Shown: positions 8,370 through 18,197, counted from the first letter of the stretch. The stretch: 64,000 bases of DNA from Planosporangium mesophilum (GCF_016863255.1 NZ_BOON01000033.1:62001-126000); one strand, 5' to 3'. Numbers and translations are program-made. The notes: generated from the sequence alone by a model not told the origin.

Positions 8370-10010
8370 TCACCTGCGCAGCCAGACCGCGGTGTCGCTG
8401 GGCAACAGGTCGCCCTCGAGCCGCCCACTGGCCAACAGCACGCCCCGGTGTTCCGGGAGCCGCGTCGGCCCGCCGGACAGGTTCACCACGCAGGCGACGT
8501 CGTCGCCGCGGGTGAACGCCAACACGTCGCGGTCCGTGTCGAGCCAGCGCAGCTCCGCGTCGCCGGGGCCGGAGAGCTGCCGGCGCAGCCGCAGCGCGGC
8601 CCGGTACAGCTCCAGCATCGAACCGGGGGCGCCGTCCTGGACCTCGGCGGTGAGGTCGCGCCAGGCGGCCGGCTGCGGTAGCCAGGGCTCGCCGGCGGCG
8701 CCGTCGGGACTGAACCCGAACGGCGGCCCCTGCCCCGACCACGGCAACGGCACCCGACACCCGTCGCGGCCCGGGTCGGCGCCCTTGGTGCGGCGGAAGA
8801 TGGGGTCCTGACGCAGCCCGTCGGGGATGTCCTCGACCTCCTCCAGGCCCAGCTCCTCACCCTGGTAGAGGTAGACCGACCCGGGCAGCGCGAGGCTGAG
8901 CAGGGCGGCGGCCCGGGCCCGACGGGTACCGAGGGCGAGGTCGCTCGGGCTGCCGTGGCGCATCCCCCGCGCGGCATGGGAGAACGCGGTGTCGGCGCGG
9001 CCGTACCGGGTGACCGTACGGGTCACGTCGTGGTTGGCCAGTACCCAGGTCGCCGGAGCGTTGACGGGCGCATGGGTGACCAGCGTCGCGTCGATGCACC
9101 GCCGGAGCGCCACGGCGTCCCAGGCGCAGCCGAGGAAGTCGAAGTTGAACGCGGTGTGCAGCTCGTCGGGGCTGAGGTAGCGGGCGAACCGGGCCGGGTC
9201 GGGCAGCCAGACCTCACCGATCAGGGCGCGCCGTTGCGGGTAGCTGTCGGCCACCGCGCGCCAGGCCCGGTAGATGTCGTGTACCTCGTCGCGGTCCTCG
9301 TACGGGTGCGGCGACGGCGGTGCCGCGGGGTCGAAGTCGGCCAGCGTCGGGTCCTTGGCGACGACAGGGGCCGAGTCGATGCGCACCCCGTCCACGCCGC
9401 GCTCGAACCAGAACCGCAGGATGTCCTCGAACTCCTCGCGTACCTTCGGGTTGCGCCAGTTGAGGTCCGGCTGCTCGGGCGCGAACAGGTGCAGGTACCA
9501 CTGGCCATCCGGCAGGCGGGTCCACGCCGGGCCGCCGAAGATGGATTGCCAGTTGTTGGGCGGCAGTTCCCCGTCCGGGCCGCGCCCGTCGCGGAACCAG
9601 AACAGCTCCCGGGCGGCCGAGCCGGGGCCGGCCGCGACCGCTTCGAGGAACCAGGGGTGCCGGTCCGAGCAGTGGTTGGGCACGATGTCCACGATGGTCC
9701 GGATCTCCAGCGCGTGTGCCCGGGCGATCAGTTCCTCGGCCTCTGCGAGGGTGCCGAACGCCGGGTCGATGTCGCGGTGGTCGGCGACGTCGTAGCCGGC
9801 GTCGGCCATCGGCGAGGGGTACCAGGGACTGAACCAGATCGCGTCCACCCCCAGCGCGCTCAGGTACGGCAGGCGGGCGGCGATCCCGGCCAGGTCACCG
9901 ACGCCGTCGCCGTTGCCGTCGGCGAAGCTTCGTGGGTACACCTGGTAGATCACCGCGGTGCGCCACCACTCGTGAGTCACTGACACTCGGTTCCCTGCTT
10001 CCTCGTTCAT
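8370..10010 (-). CDS. GH13 alpha-glucosidase
   Basis: 546 aa cytoplasmic enzyme (no signal peptide) of the oligo-1,6-glucosidase/alpha-glucosidase group of GH13. The four conserved regions are present: DIVPNH, GVRIDSA with nucleophile D212, LIGEVW with acid/base E266, and ANHDVTR with D328. It hydrolyses alpha-linked gluco-oligosaccharides to glucose. It is the last gene of the ABC-importer operon, 13 bp after the second permease, so it probably digests what the importer brings in. ATG at 10010 has a weak ribosome site; GTG at 9986, after AGGGA, is an alternative. Linkage specificity (alpha-1,3, 1,4 or 1,6) cannot be read from sequence. Confidence 0.92.
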   Translation of the reverse strand: MNEEAGNRVSVTHEWWRTAVIYQVYPRSFADGNGDGVGDLAGIAARLPYLSALGVDAIWFSPWYPSPMADAGYDVADHRDIDPAFGTLAEAEELIARAHALEIRTIVDIVPNHCSDRHPWFLEAVAAGPGSAARELFWFRDGRGPDGELPPNNWQSIFGGPAWTRLPDGQWYLHLFAPEQPDLNWRNPKVREEFEDILRFWFERGVDGVRIDSAPVVAKDPTLADFDPAAPPSPHPYEDRDEVHDIYRAWRAVADSYPQRRALIGEVWLPDPARFARYLSPDELHTAFNFDFLGCAWDAVALRRCIDATLVTHAPVNAPATWVLANHDVTRTVTRYGRADTAFSHAARGMRHGSPSDLALGTRRARAAALLSLALPGSVYLYQGEELGLEEVEDIPDGLRQDPIFRRTKGADPGRDGCRVPLPWSGQGPPFGFSPDGAAGEPWLPQPAAWRDLTAEVQDGAPGSMLELYRAALRLRRQLSGPGDAELRWLDTDRDVLAFTRGDDVACVVNLSGGPTRLPEHRGVLLASGRLEGDLLPSDTAVWLRR

Positions 10011-10023
10011 AGGTGTGTCCGGT

Positions 10024-10914
10024 TCAGCTCTTCAGGCCACCGGCGGTGAGACCGGCCATGATGTTCCGCTGGAAGATCAGGAACAGGATGATCGTCGGGA
10101 TCGAGGCGATCGTGAGCCCTGCGATGATCTCGTTCTGCGCCACGTTCAACGCCAGCGAGTTGATACCGATGTTGACGGGCTGCCTGGTCGGGTCCGGCTC
10201 GACCAGGAACGGCCAGAGGAAGTCCTTCCACACGCTCACGACCGCGAAGATGGACACCACGCCCAGGATCGGCCGGGACATCGGCAGCACGATCAGCCTC
10301 AGCGTCTGTACGGGCGTGGCGCCGTCGACGGCCGCGGCGGCGAGCAGGTCGGCAGGGATCGAGTCGAAGAACCGTTTGAGCAGAAAAATGTTGAAGGCGT
10401 TGGCGACCGTCGGCAACCAGATGGCCCACGGCGTGTTGATCAGCCCGATGTGGACGATCGGCAGGTCGACGACGGTCAGGTACTGCGGCACGATCAGCAC
10501 CGCCGCCGGGATCATCAGCGTGGCCAGCATCAGGCCGAGGATCACCGTGCCGAACACCGGGCGCAGCCTGGACAGCGAGTACGCCGCCGCCACGTCGAAC
10601 ACCAACTGGAAGGCCAGCGCCCCGAACGCGTAGTACACGCTGTTGAGCAGCAGCCGGCCCATGTTCAGGTGTTGCCAGGCGGCGAGGTACGTGCCGGGGT
10701 CCGGGCGCCGCGGGAACAGCGTCGGCGGGTTCTGGATGACCTCCTGCGTCGACTTGAGGCCGCCGGTCACCATCCAGTAGAGCGGGCCGAGGAAGACCAG
10801 CGTGAAAACGACGATCACGACGGCGAAGACCGCCCAGTACGCCACCCGCCCCAGCGGGCGGTTCAACTGGGCCGGCGAGATGAGGGTACGGGTCGTGGAA
10901 TCGAACGCGGACAT
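10024..10914 (-). CDS. carbohydrate ABC transporter permease (MalG/CUT1 type)
   Basis: 296 aa, six predicted membrane segments. The permease EAA loop reads DSIPADLLAAAAVDGATP. It is the MalG-type inner-membrane half of a CUT1 oligosaccharide importer. ATG at 10914 is preceded by GGAGG at 6 bp. It lies 10 bp downstream of the MalF-type permease. No ATPase gene is in the operon, which is usual in actinobacteria where one shared MsiK-type ATPase serves many CUT1 importers. Confidence 0.92.
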   Translation of the reverse strand: MSAFDSTTRTLISPAQLNRPLGRVAYWAVFAVVIVVFTLVFLGPLYWMVTGGLKSTQEVIQNPPTLFPRRPDPGTYLAAWQHLNMGRLLLNSVYYAFGALAFQLVFDVAAAYSLSRLRPVFGTVILGLMLATLMIPAAVLIVPQYLTVVDLPIVHIGLINTPWAIWLPTVANAFNIFLLKRFFDSIPADLLAAAAVDGATPVQTLRLIVLPMSRPILGVVSIFAVVSVWKDFLWPFLVEPDPTRQPVNIGINSLALNVAQNEIIAGLTIASIPTIILFLIFQRNIMAGLTAGGLKS

Positions 10915-10924
10915 CGCTGACCTC

Positions 10925-11866
10925 CTATTCGCTCTCGCGGAACAGCCGCACGTACAGCGCGGAGAACCCGGCGAGCCCGAGCAGCATGATCACGCCGAGC
11001 GCGGCGGCGGCGCCGAAGTTGTTGAAGTTGAACGCGTAGTTGTAGATGAGGTACACGACGGTGGTCGTCGAGCCCTTGGGCCCGTCACCGCCGGTGAGCA
11101 GGAACGTCTCGGTGAACACCTGCATGGTGGCGATGATCTGGAGCAGCAGCATCAGCGACAGGATCAGCCGGGTCTGTGGGATCGTCACGTGCCAGACGCG
11201 GCGCAGCAGACCGGCACCGTCCAGTTCGGACGCCTCGTACAGCTCACCCGGGATGCTCTGCAGGGCGGCGAGGTAGATGAGCACCGCGCTGCCCATGTTC
11301 ATCCAGGTCGCCGCGATCACCACCGAGAACATGGCGGTGTCCGCCGAGTTCAGCCACTGCGAGGTGGGCAGGTGCAGGGCGCTGAGAACGGCGTTGAACA
11401 GCCCGAAGCTGGGGTTGAAGAAGTACTTGAACAGCAGCACCGACGCGACCGGTGGGAGCATCACCGGCAGGTAGACCAGAATCCGTAGGTACGCCCGGGC
11501 GTGGCGCAGCTCGTTGAGTCCGATCGCGACGACGAACGGCAGCGCGAACCCGAACACCAGCGCGAGCAGGGTGAACTCCACCGTGTTGCGCCACGCCTGC
11601 CAGAACACCGGGTCGTGGGACACCTGGATGAAGTTCTGCCAGCCCACCCAGGTGGTGTGTCCGCGCCTGGTGCGCTGGAACGCCATGACGAACTCGCGCA
11701 CCATCGGGTACCACGAGAACAGCGCGAAGCATGCCACCGCGCCGATGAGGAAGGCGTGCGCGGTCAGGTTGTCGCGGAGCCGGCGTCCGGCCCGTCCGTA
11801 CGGTCGCGGCCCGGCCGACCGGGTGCGGCGCGCCGTGGTACGGGGCGAGTCGGTGATGGCCGCCAT
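10925..11866 (-). CDS. carbohydrate ABC transporter permease (MalF/CUT1 type)
   Basis: 313 aa with a basic N-terminus and about six membrane segments. The EAA loop is in GELYEASELDGAG. It pairs with the MalG-type permease to form the import channel. ATG at 11866 follows AGGAG. It lies 58 bp after the binding-protein gene in the same operon. Substrate specificity rests with the binding protein; the neighbouring GH87 and GH13 genes point to alpha-gluco-oligosaccharides. Confidence 0.92.
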   Translation of the reverse strand: MAAITDSPRTTARRTRSAGPRPYGRAGRRLRDNLTAHAFLIGAVACFALFSWYPMVREFVMAFQRTRRGHTTWVGWQNFIQVSHDPVFWQAWRNTVEFTLLALVFGFALPFVVAIGLNELRHARAYLRILVYLPVMLPPVASVLLFKYFFNPSFGLFNAVLSALHLPTSQWLNSADTAMFSVVIAATWMNMGSAVLIYLAALQSIPGELYEASELDGAGLLRRVWHVTIPQTRLILSLMLLLQIIATMQVFTETFLLTGGDGPKGSTTTVVYLIYNYAFNFNNFGAAAALGVIMLLGLAGFSALYVRLFRESE

Positions 11867-11924
11867 CCGTTCTCCTGTCGGGCGAGCAGAGGTACGGGCG
11901 CGCCGGGCGGCGCGCCCGCTCGCG

Positions 11925-13307
11925 TCATGCGTTGGCGAGAACCTGGTTGACCTGCGTCTCCGCCGTCTTCAACAGCTCATCGATGTTGGCGTTCTTGTCG
12001 GTGAGTACCGCCGACACGGTGGTGTCGAGGACCTTGTAGATCTCCTGGGCGTGCGGCGGCTCCACCAGGCCGGGCACCTGGGTACTCACGTACGCCGTGA
12101 AGTTGGCCACCGGGATGGTGGCGTACGTGGCCTTGTTCTGGCTCTCCTTCTGCGCACTGGCTCCGGTGAAGAAGAACGGCTCGGGCAGGCCCACCGGCAG
12201 CCCGTCCGCCTTGTTCCGGGCGTACTCGAACTGGCCCTTGCCGGGGGTCAGGAATTTGAAGTCGAGCCAGGCGATGCCCGCCTTGATCTGGTCAGGGGTG
12301 AGGCTCTTCTTGAAGAAGTAGCCGTCGCCGCCGAGCAGCGCGCCCTTGCCACCGGGCATCGGGCCCATGCCGTAGTCGGCGTAGTCGCCCTTCAGCGTCT
12401 CGACCATGTACGTGATGTCGTCGGGCGCGCCGACGTACATGCCTTCCTTGCCGGCGACCATGGTGGTCATCAGGTCCGGCCACTTGTACCCCTGCGTCTC
12501 GCCCATCGTCCGGTCGACCCATCGCATGGTGTGGAGGTTGCGCAGGAGCTGCTTGCCGTTCGCGTCGTTGAACGCGGCCTTCTTCCCGTCGGCGGTCACC
12601 ATCCTGCCGCCGAGCCCGTACAGCTCCGCGGTGAAGTGCCAGCCGCCGGTGTTCGCCGCGCTGTACTCGCCGTACCCGTTGATCCCGTTGCCGAGCGCCG
12701 AGATCTTCCTGGCGGCCGCCGCGACCTCGTCCCAGGTAGTCGGCGGCTTGTCGGGGTCGAGGCCGGCCTGCCCGAAGAGCTTGCGGTTGTAGATGAGGCC
12801 CATCTTGTAGTTGTTCCTCGGCAGGCCGTACAGCTTGCCGTCCGCTGTGAACGTGTCCAGCACCGACGGGTCGATGTCGTTGCGCGTCGACACCGTCTCA
12901 GGCGTCACGTACCTGGTGATGTCCGCGGCCTGGCCGGCGTCGAGGACGGCGCCGAGGTCGGTGAAGTACGCGTAGAAGAGGTCGGTCTGGGTGCCCGCCT
13001 TGAGCTGAGCGGCGAAGGCTGCCGGCTGCTCGCACGGGGAGGCGTCCTTACTGGTGATCGTGACGTTCGGGTGGATCTTGTTGAACGCCGCGATGTCGTC
13101 CAGCCACTGCTTGCGCTGCGCGGGCTTGGTGGTCGGCGGCTGGCAGTCGACCGAGATGCTCACCTTGGCGTTCTTGTCCAGGAGGACGGAGCTGTCCGAA
13201 CCGCTGCCGCCGCCGTTCTTGTCGCCGGAGCAGGCGGCGGCGCCCGACAGACCGATCGCGGCAACCATCGAGGCTGCGGCCAACCTACGAAGATCAGCTC
13301 TCTTCAT
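11925..13307 (-). CDS. extracellular sugar-binding lipoprotein of ABC importer
   Basis: 460 aa family-1 solute-binding protein. The N-terminus MKRADLRRLAAAS leads into a hydrophobic stretch ending GAAAC, a lipoprotein cleavage site, followed by a Gly/Ser linker. The body has typical SBP segments (KPPTTWDEVAAAARKISALG, MVAGKEGMYVGAPDD). It captures oligosaccharides at the outer face and delivers them to the two permeases downstream. ATG at 13307 has GAGGG upstream. It is the first gene of the operon that ends with the alpha-glucosidase, and a conserved 40-bp element lies about 190 bp upstream. Confidence 0.9.
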   Translation of the reverse strand: MKRADLRRLAAASMVAAIGLSGAAACSGDKNGGGSGSDSSVLLDKNAKVSISVDCQPPTTKPAQRKQWLDDIAAFNKIHPNVTITSKDASPCEQPAAFAAQLKAGTQTDLFYAYFTDLGAVLDAGQAADITRYVTPETVSTRNDIDPSVLDTFTADGKLYGLPRNNYKMGLIYNRKLFGQAGLDPDKPPTTWDEVAAAARKISALGNGINGYGEYSAANTGGWHFTAELYGLGGRMVTADGKKAAFNDANGKQLLRNLHTMRWVDRTMGETQGYKWPDLMTTMVAGKEGMYVGAPDDITYMVETLKGDYADYGMGPMPGGKGALLGGDGYFFKKSLTPDQIKAGIAWLDFKFLTPGKGQFEYARNKADGLPVGLPEPFFFTGASAQKESQNKATYATIPVANFTAYVSTQVPGLVEPPHAQEIYKVLDTTVSAVLTDKNANIDELLKTAETQVNQVLANA

Positions 13308-13493
13308 CGCGAACCCTCTTCCCTGAGCGTGCGCTCAGCAACGATCAACGGATGCCGGGCCGGTCGCGACGGGGGCCCTGACGTCACCCGGCCGGATCTC
13401 ACTCGGTGCGTGGTTCTGGCGAAGCGCGTTGTGCCGGCGAACTCCGTCGCCGTGTCGAAGGTGGCTTCACGGTACCGACGCCTATCGATGGCC

Positions 13494-13533
13494 GCAATAT
13501 CTAGGCTGAAGTTTGCAAAGACACGACTTCGTC
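13494..13533 (-). promoter_or_regulatory. copy A of a 40-bp element upstream of the sugar-importer operon
   Basis: Read on the minus strand it contains GAAGTCG, TCTTTGCAAAC and ATATTGC. It matches a copy at 18129-18168 at 28 of 40 positions with no gap; the identical blocks are GCAATAT, TGCAAAGA and CGACTTC (plus strand). It probably holds the promoter and a regulator site. TTTGCAAA inside it is a perfect palindrome. The regulator is inferred to be the neighbouring LacI protein. Confidence 0.6.
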
Positions 13534-13597
13534 ACGACAGATCGATACGGACGCGAGCCTCAGGCGGTGCCGGATCTCAGCCGCGCACCGGTCCGCC

Positions 13598-14590
13598 TCA
13601 GCCGCGCACCGGGCCGGTCGAGGCCCGTACCACCAGCTCGGGCTCGAACAGCATCTCCTCGGTCGGAACCGGAGCGCCGGAAACCTGGTCGATGAGCAGC
13701 GCGACCGCGGCGTGCCCCATCGCTTCGATCGGCTGGCGCACGGTCGACAACGGCGGATCGGTGCACATCATGAGCGCCGAGTCGTCGTACCCGATCACGG
13801 AGACGTCGTCGGGCACCTCGAGCCCCAGCCTCCGTACGGCGCGCAGGGCGCCCAGCGCGAGGATGTCGCTGGCGCAGATGACGGCGGTGACGCCCCGCTT
13901 GACCAACTGGGTGGCGGCCGCCCGGCCGCCCTCCATCGAGAACATCGTGTGCTGTACCAGGTCCGCGCGGTCCCCCGCCGCGTCGGCGAACGCGGCCAGC
14001 TTGCGCCGGGACGGCACGTGGTCGTCGGGGCCCAGCACCAGGCCGATGCGCTCGTGGCCCAGCGACGTCAGGTAGCTGTACGCCTGCTCGACCGCGTACC
14101 GGTCGTCGGTGGCCACGCACGGGAACCCGAGATCGTCGATGGCGGCGTTGACCAGGACGACCGGCAGGCCGCGCTCACGCAGCCGCAGGTAGTGATCGTG
14201 CGGCGCGCGGGCCTGGGCGAACAGGCCGCTGCAGAAGATGAGCCCGGACACGTGCCGGTCCAGCAGCATGTCCACGTAGTCGGACTCGGACACCCCGTCT
14301 ATCGTGCGCGTACACAACACCGGCGTGAATCCCCGCTTGGCCAGCGCGCCGGCGACGACCTCGGCGAAGGCCGGGAAGATCGGGTTCTGTAGTTCCGGCA
14401 GGACCAGCCCCACCAGGCGGGCGTGCTCGCCGCGCAGCTTGGACGGGCGTTCGTAACCGAGGACGTCGAGCGCGGTGAGTACAGCGGCCCGCGTCGCCTC
14501 CGAGATGCCCGGCTTGCCGTTGAGCACCCGGCTCACGGTCGCCTCGCTCACGCCGGCGTACTTGGCAACCTCAGCGAGTCGTCGCGTCAC
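13598..14590 (-). CDS. LacI family transcriptional regulator
   Basis: 330 aa. The N-terminal helix-turn-helix and hinge reads RLAEVAKYAGVSEATVSRVL, followed by the periplasmic-binding-like sensor domain (VGLVLPELQNPIFPAFAEVV, VSVIGYDDS). GTG at 14590 gives the standard short N-terminus; a TTG at 14614 would add eight residues and overlap the putative operator, so it is less likely. It lies between the importer operon and the GH87 gene on the same strand. It is the natural candidate to repress both in the absence of an alpha-gluco-oligosaccharide, since LacI proteins of this type sense the imported sugar. Confidence 0.92.
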   Translation of the reverse strand: MTRRLAEVAKYAGVSEATVSRVLNGKPGISEATRAAVLTALDVLGYERPSKLRGEHARLVGLVLPELQNPIFPAFAEVVAGALAKRGFTPVLCTRTIDGVSESDYVDMLLDRHVSGLIFCSGLFAQARAPHDHYLRLRERGLPVVLVNAAIDDLGFPCVATDDRYAVEQAYSYLTSLGHERIGLVLGPDDHVPSRRKLAAFADAAGDRADLVQHTMFSMEGGRAAATQLVKRGVTAVICASDILALGALRAVRRLGLEVPDDVSVIGYDDSALMMCTDPPLSTVRQPIEAMGHAAVALLIDQVSGAPVPTEEMLFEPELVVRASTGPVRG

Positions 14591-14614
14591 GAGCGCAAGG
14601 CTAATACATGCCAA

Positions 14615-14627
14615 TGCAAAAATTGCA
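14615..14627. promoter_or_regulatory. palindrome upstream of lacI-type gene, possible autoregulatory operator
   Basis: TGCAA-AAA-TTGCA is a perfect 5-bp inverted repeat 25 bp before the GTG start of the LacI gene. Its TTTTTGCA core resembles the TTTGCA core of the two 40-bp elements at 13494 and 18129. Confidence 0.45.
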
Positions 14628-14642
14628 GTCCCTTGATGGCCG

Positions 14643-14676
14643 GGCGGGCATCGGGACCGGAGTCCCGATGCCCGCC
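14643..14676 (-). terminator. intrinsic terminator of the first GH87 gene
   Basis: Perfect 15-bp stem (GGCGGGCATCGGGAC and complement) with a 4-nt loop, six bases past the stop codon of the GH87 gene on the minus strand. Confidence 0.8.
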
Positions 14677-14681
14677 ATCGG

Positions 14682-17600
14682 TCAGCTGTTCCAGACCTGG
14701 AAGCCGGAGCACTGCCCGGCGGGCCATCCGGTGTTCGCCGTGAAGGTGGCCCGGAAGTACCGCTGGGTCGTCACGGGGAACGTGATGGTCACGGTGTTGC
14801 TCGTGGCGGGGTCGAACGCATAGCTCGCCGACGCCTTGACCGTGGTCCAGGTGCTGCCGTCCGTGCTGGCGAGCAGCGAGAGCGTCTGGCTGCGGGCGCC
14901 CCACGCGGCCGGCAACTGGAGCACCACCCTGCGCGCGCTCTGCGCCGAACCCAGGTCGACCTGCACCCACTGCGGGAACGCGCTGTTGGCGCTCTCCCAG
15001 TACGTGTTCTGGTCGGCGTCGGTGACGTTGCCCGACACGTACCCCTGGGTGTGGCCGGACTCGCCGGTGGGCCTGCCAGCCGCGAGGTCGACGCCGGGGG
15101 TTCCGCCGCCGCCACCACCACCGCTGGGGTACACCTCGAACTCCGAAACCTGGCCGGCGGGCCAGCCGGTGTTCGCCGTGACGTTGAGGCGGACGTACCG
15201 GGCGGTGGTCGCCGGTACGGTGATCAACACCGTGTTGCCGGTCGACGGGTCGAACGGGTACCCGGCCGACGGTACGGCGGTGCCGAAGTTCGAGCCGTCG
15301 GCGCTGGTCAGGACCGACAGGGTCTGCGTCCGGGCGCCCCACGCGGTGGACGGCGGCAGCTTCAGCGTGACTCCGCCGATGCTGTACGAGGCGCCCAGGT
15401 CCACCTGCAGCCACTGCGGGAAGGCGTTGTTGGCGCTCTCCCAGTAGGTGTTGGCGTCGCCGTCGGTCGCGGCGGCCGGGCCCTGGACGCCGTTCACCTG
15501 ACTGCTGGCGGTGGCCGGGCGGCCGGCCGCGATGTTGGTGTTCGTGCCGATGCCGGTACCGGAGAGGCTGATCGTGGTCGGGCTGTTGTTGGCGTTGCTG
15601 GTGAGGGTCACCGCGCCGGTACGCGTACCCGACGCCGTCGGGGCGAACCTGACCGTCACCGTGCAGGACGCGCCCACGGCCAGGTTCGCGCAGTTGTTGG
15701 TCTGGCTGAAGTCACCGGTCACCGAGACGCCGGAGACCGTTGCCGACGTGGTGCCGGTGTTGGAGACGGTCACGGTCTGGGCCGACGAGGTCTGGCCGAC
15801 GACCGTACCCGCGAAGGTGAGCCCGGCCGGGTTCGCGGACAGGATCGGCCCGGGGGCGACCCCGGTACCGGACAGCACGACCGTACTGGTGGCGCCGGCC
15901 GCCGTGACGGTGAGGTTGCCGGTCCGCGAACCGTTGGCGGTCGGCGTGAACGTGACGCTGACGGTGCAGGACGCCCCGGCGGCGATGCTGCTGCCGCAGG
16001 TGTTGGTCTGGCCGTAGTCACCGGTCGTGGCGATCGAGCCGACGGCCGCCGCGGAGCTGCCGGTGTTGGCCACGGTGACCGTCTTCGCCGGACTGGTCGA
16101 GCCGGTGGCGACGGTACCGAAGTCGAGCGCGGTCGGGCTGACCGAGATCCCACTGGCGTTGTCCGGAAGGTACGGCGGGAACGCCGGGTTGGTGATGTTC
16201 TGGCACGCGCTGGGCGAGGTGACACCGGAGTTGCCGCCGCCGTCGGTCAGCGTGAAGCCGACACCGCAGTTGTAGACCGGCGCGGGAGCCTGCGTACCGG
16301 TGGCGGTGCTGTTGGTGATGGTCGCCGAGCCGCCGACCTGCTCCTGGATGACCCAGGTGCCGGTGTTCTGGATCGTGGCGTTGTTGATCTTCACGTTGGT
16401 GATGCTGGAGCCCGAGACGAACTGGATCGCCTCGAACGGGCTCTGCTGGATGAGGATGTTGTCGACGTTCGTCAGGCCGTTCATCGCCGCGTCCCGGGCG
16501 TCGAACCACAGCGCCCCGACGCCGAACTGCCAGTTGGGGTCGAGGCTGCCGGACCGGATGACGGTGTTGCGCAGCACGTCGGTACGGCCCAGCGGCGTCG
16601 AGTTGAAGCGCTGCGCGACGTGGATGCCGCCGCCCTGGGCGAGGCCCGAATCGATCACGCGGTTGTCGGCGACGACGTTGTCGTGGCCGCCGTAGATCGC
16701 GATGCCGTTGGCCAGGATCGGGTACTGCACGGTGTTGTGGTCGAACGAGTCGTTCGCGTCGGCATTCTGATCCGACCACGTCGCCAGGCCGTCGTCACCG
16801 AGGTTGCGCAGGTCGCTGTTGGTGACCTTGGAGTTGGTGACGCCGTTGTGGAAGTTGATCCCGTCAGCGGTCACGTTGCGGATGCGCATGCCGGAGAAGG
16901 TGAGCCCGTTCATCGGCCCGTCCATCCAGGCGCCGACCTTGAGGTGCTCTATCCACAGTCGACTGATTCCTGAGTTGTTCATCGCGCCGCCGACGCCGTT
17001 GACCTGGGCGCCGTCGTTGCGCTCCTGAACGTCCCCGAAGATGGCGAAGTCGGACAGGTTGACGTTGCTGCTCGGCGTCGGCGGGTAGTTGCCGTAGAAG
17101 CCGGGCGCGGCGCCGGTGACCGTCGAGCGCCACATGCCCGCGCCCCGGATGGTCACGTTGTTCACCGCGATGTGGCCGGGGACCTTGAAGGTGCCCTCCG
17201 GGATCCATACCGTGCCACCGGCGCCCGCGGCCGAGATGGCGGAGTTGAACGCCGCAGTCGAGTCGGCCGCGCCGGTCGGGTCGGCGCCCCGGCTGACCAC
17301 CGAGACCGACCCGGCCGGCTGCGACAGCGCGGCCGGGACGTTCTCGAAGTCGGCGAAGTCGATGGTGTACGACCCGGCGGTGTCCTCGGCGTCGACCTGC
17401 AGGCGGAACCGTGTGCCCGCCGGGTACGTGGTGGTGAAGAGGCGGTGCGCCTCGTCGTAGAAGTGGTGCGGGTTGCTGCCGGGCGAGTTGGTGAACGGGT
17501 AGCCGCCGTAGTACCAGCTGTACGCGTTCGTCAACGGGACGTTGGGCTGCTTCGTACCGTTGATGTACAGCGAGATCGGTGCGGTGTAGACCGACCCGTT

Positions 17601-17942
17601 GGAGGAGTCGGGGATGCTGTACCGGAAGACGATGGAGTTCGTCGCGACCGGGGTCGTGAACTCGACGTACCTGCCGGTGCCCTGCAGCGTCACGGCCTTG
17701 CGGTAGGACGCCTCGGCGGGCAGCGTGCCGTAGGCCGCGCTGGGGCCGATGACCGTCCCGTTCGTTGCCGAGTTCTCCGCCTGTACCTCGACGTAGGGCA
17801 GCGTCGCGCCGACCCCACCGGTGGCGGCCGCGGCGGCCGGGCTGGCGATCAGGACGGTGGCGCCGGCGGCGACGAGTACTCCGCTGCCGACCATGGCGCC
17901 GACGCGGGTACCGCGCCTGGCGGGGCTGATGAACCGGAACAT
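14682..17942 (-). CDS. secreted GH87-type alpha-1,3-glucanase/mycodextranase with Ig-like and discoidin domains
   Basis: 1086 aa, Sec signal peptide ending ASPAAAAA. Residues ~50-200 form a CBM-like module (VEVQAENSATNGTVIG), ~210-600 a right-handed beta-helix starting RGADPTGAADSTAAF, ~605-800 two choice-of-anchor/ASPM-type Ig-like repeats (each with two Cys), and ~805-940 and ~950-1086 two F5/8 type C (discoidin) domains joined by a Gly linker. In the helix, TADG (D360) and GDDG (D383, D384) have the 23/24-residue spacing I recall for the three catalytic Asp of GH87 enzymes. It should degrade alpha-1,3-glucan outside the cell. Its paralog lies directly upstream. Confidence 0.85.
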   Translation of the reverse strand: MFRFISPARRGTRVGAMVGSGVLVAAGATVLIASPAAAAATGGVGATLPYVEVQAENSATNGTVIGPSAAYGTLPAEASYRKAVTLQGTGRYVEFTTPVATNSIVFRYSIPDSSNGSVYTAPISLYINGTKQPNVPLTNAYSWYYGGYPFTNSPGSNPHHFYDEAHRLFTTTYPAGTRFRLQVDAEDTAGSYTIDFADFENVPAALSQPAGSVSVVSRGADPTGAADSTAAFNSAISAAGAGGTVWIPEGTFKVPGHIAVNNVTIRGAGMWRSTVTGAAPGFYGNYPPTPSSNVNLSDFAIFGDVQERNDGAQVNGVGGAMNNSGISRLWIEHLKVGAWMDGPMNGLTFSGMRIRNVTADGINFHNGVTNSKVTNSDLRNLGDDGLATWSDQNADANDSFDHNTVQYPILANGIAIYGGHDNVVADNRVIDSGLAQGGGIHVAQRFNSTPLGRTDVLRNTVIRSGSLDPNWQFGVGALWFDARDAAMNGLTNVDNILIQQSPFEAIQFVSGSSITNVKINNATIQNTGTWVIQEQVGGSATITNSTATGTQAPAPVYNCGVGFTLTDGGGNSGVTSPSACQNITNPAFPPYLPDNASGISVSPTALDFGTVATGSTSPAKTVTVANTGSSAAAVGSIATTGDYGQTNTCGSSIAAGASCTVSVTFTPTANGSRTGNLTVTAAGATSTVVLSGTGVAPGPILSANPAGLTFAGTVVGQTSSAQTVTVSNTGTTSATVSGVSVTGDFSQTNNCANLAVGASCTVTVRFAPTASGTRTGAVTLTSNANNSPTTISLSGTGIGTNTNIAAGRPATASSQVNGVQGPAAATDGDANTYWESANNAFPQWLQVDLGASYSIGGVTLKLPPSTAWGARTQTLSVLTSADGSNFGTAVPSAGYPFDPSTGNTVLITVPATTARYVRLNVTANTGWPAGQVSEFEVYPSGGGGGGGTPGVDLAAGRPTGESGHTQGYVSGNVTDADQNTYWESANSAFPQWVQVDLGSAQSARRVVLQLPAAWGARSQTLSLLASTDGSTWTTVKASASYAFDPATSNTVTITFPVTTQRYFRATFTANTGWPAGQCSGFQVWNS

Positions 17943-18128
17943 TCCTTGCTCGCTTCCGTAGAGCCGACGGGGGACATCGGCCGCGCGACCCGCGTGCCGG
18001 CTCCCGCGCGGTGGCGGGCCGAGGGGTGGCGCCGGCGAGGCAGGTCGTACGGCGGGGCGTGGAGCGTGTGGAACGTGGCCCGGTGGAGGGCTGTGTACCA
18101 GGGACGGTAACCCTCTCGATACTTCTTG

Positions 18129-18168
18129 GCAATATTTAAATCTATCTCTGCAAAGAATCGACTTCTTC
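18129..18168 (-). promoter_or_regulatory. copy B of the 40-bp element, upstream of the first GH87 gene
   Basis: Ungapped 28/40 match to 13494-13533. Minus strand: GAAGTCG, TCTTTGCA, then AT-rich ATATTGC. It lies 187 bp upstream of the GH87 start, nearly the same distance as copy A from the binding-protein start, which supports a common promoter/operator and co-regulation. Confidence 0.6.
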
Positions 18169-18197
18169 CTGATCTTCAGCCTCGGCTCGGTACGCGG

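Noticed and set aside
11514-14075. Very long (853-codon) plus-strand frame opposite the binding protein and LacI genes
   Set aside because: It is the antisense shadow of well-supported genes; its translation is Arg/Gly/Val-rich with no domain, and it spans their shared promoter.
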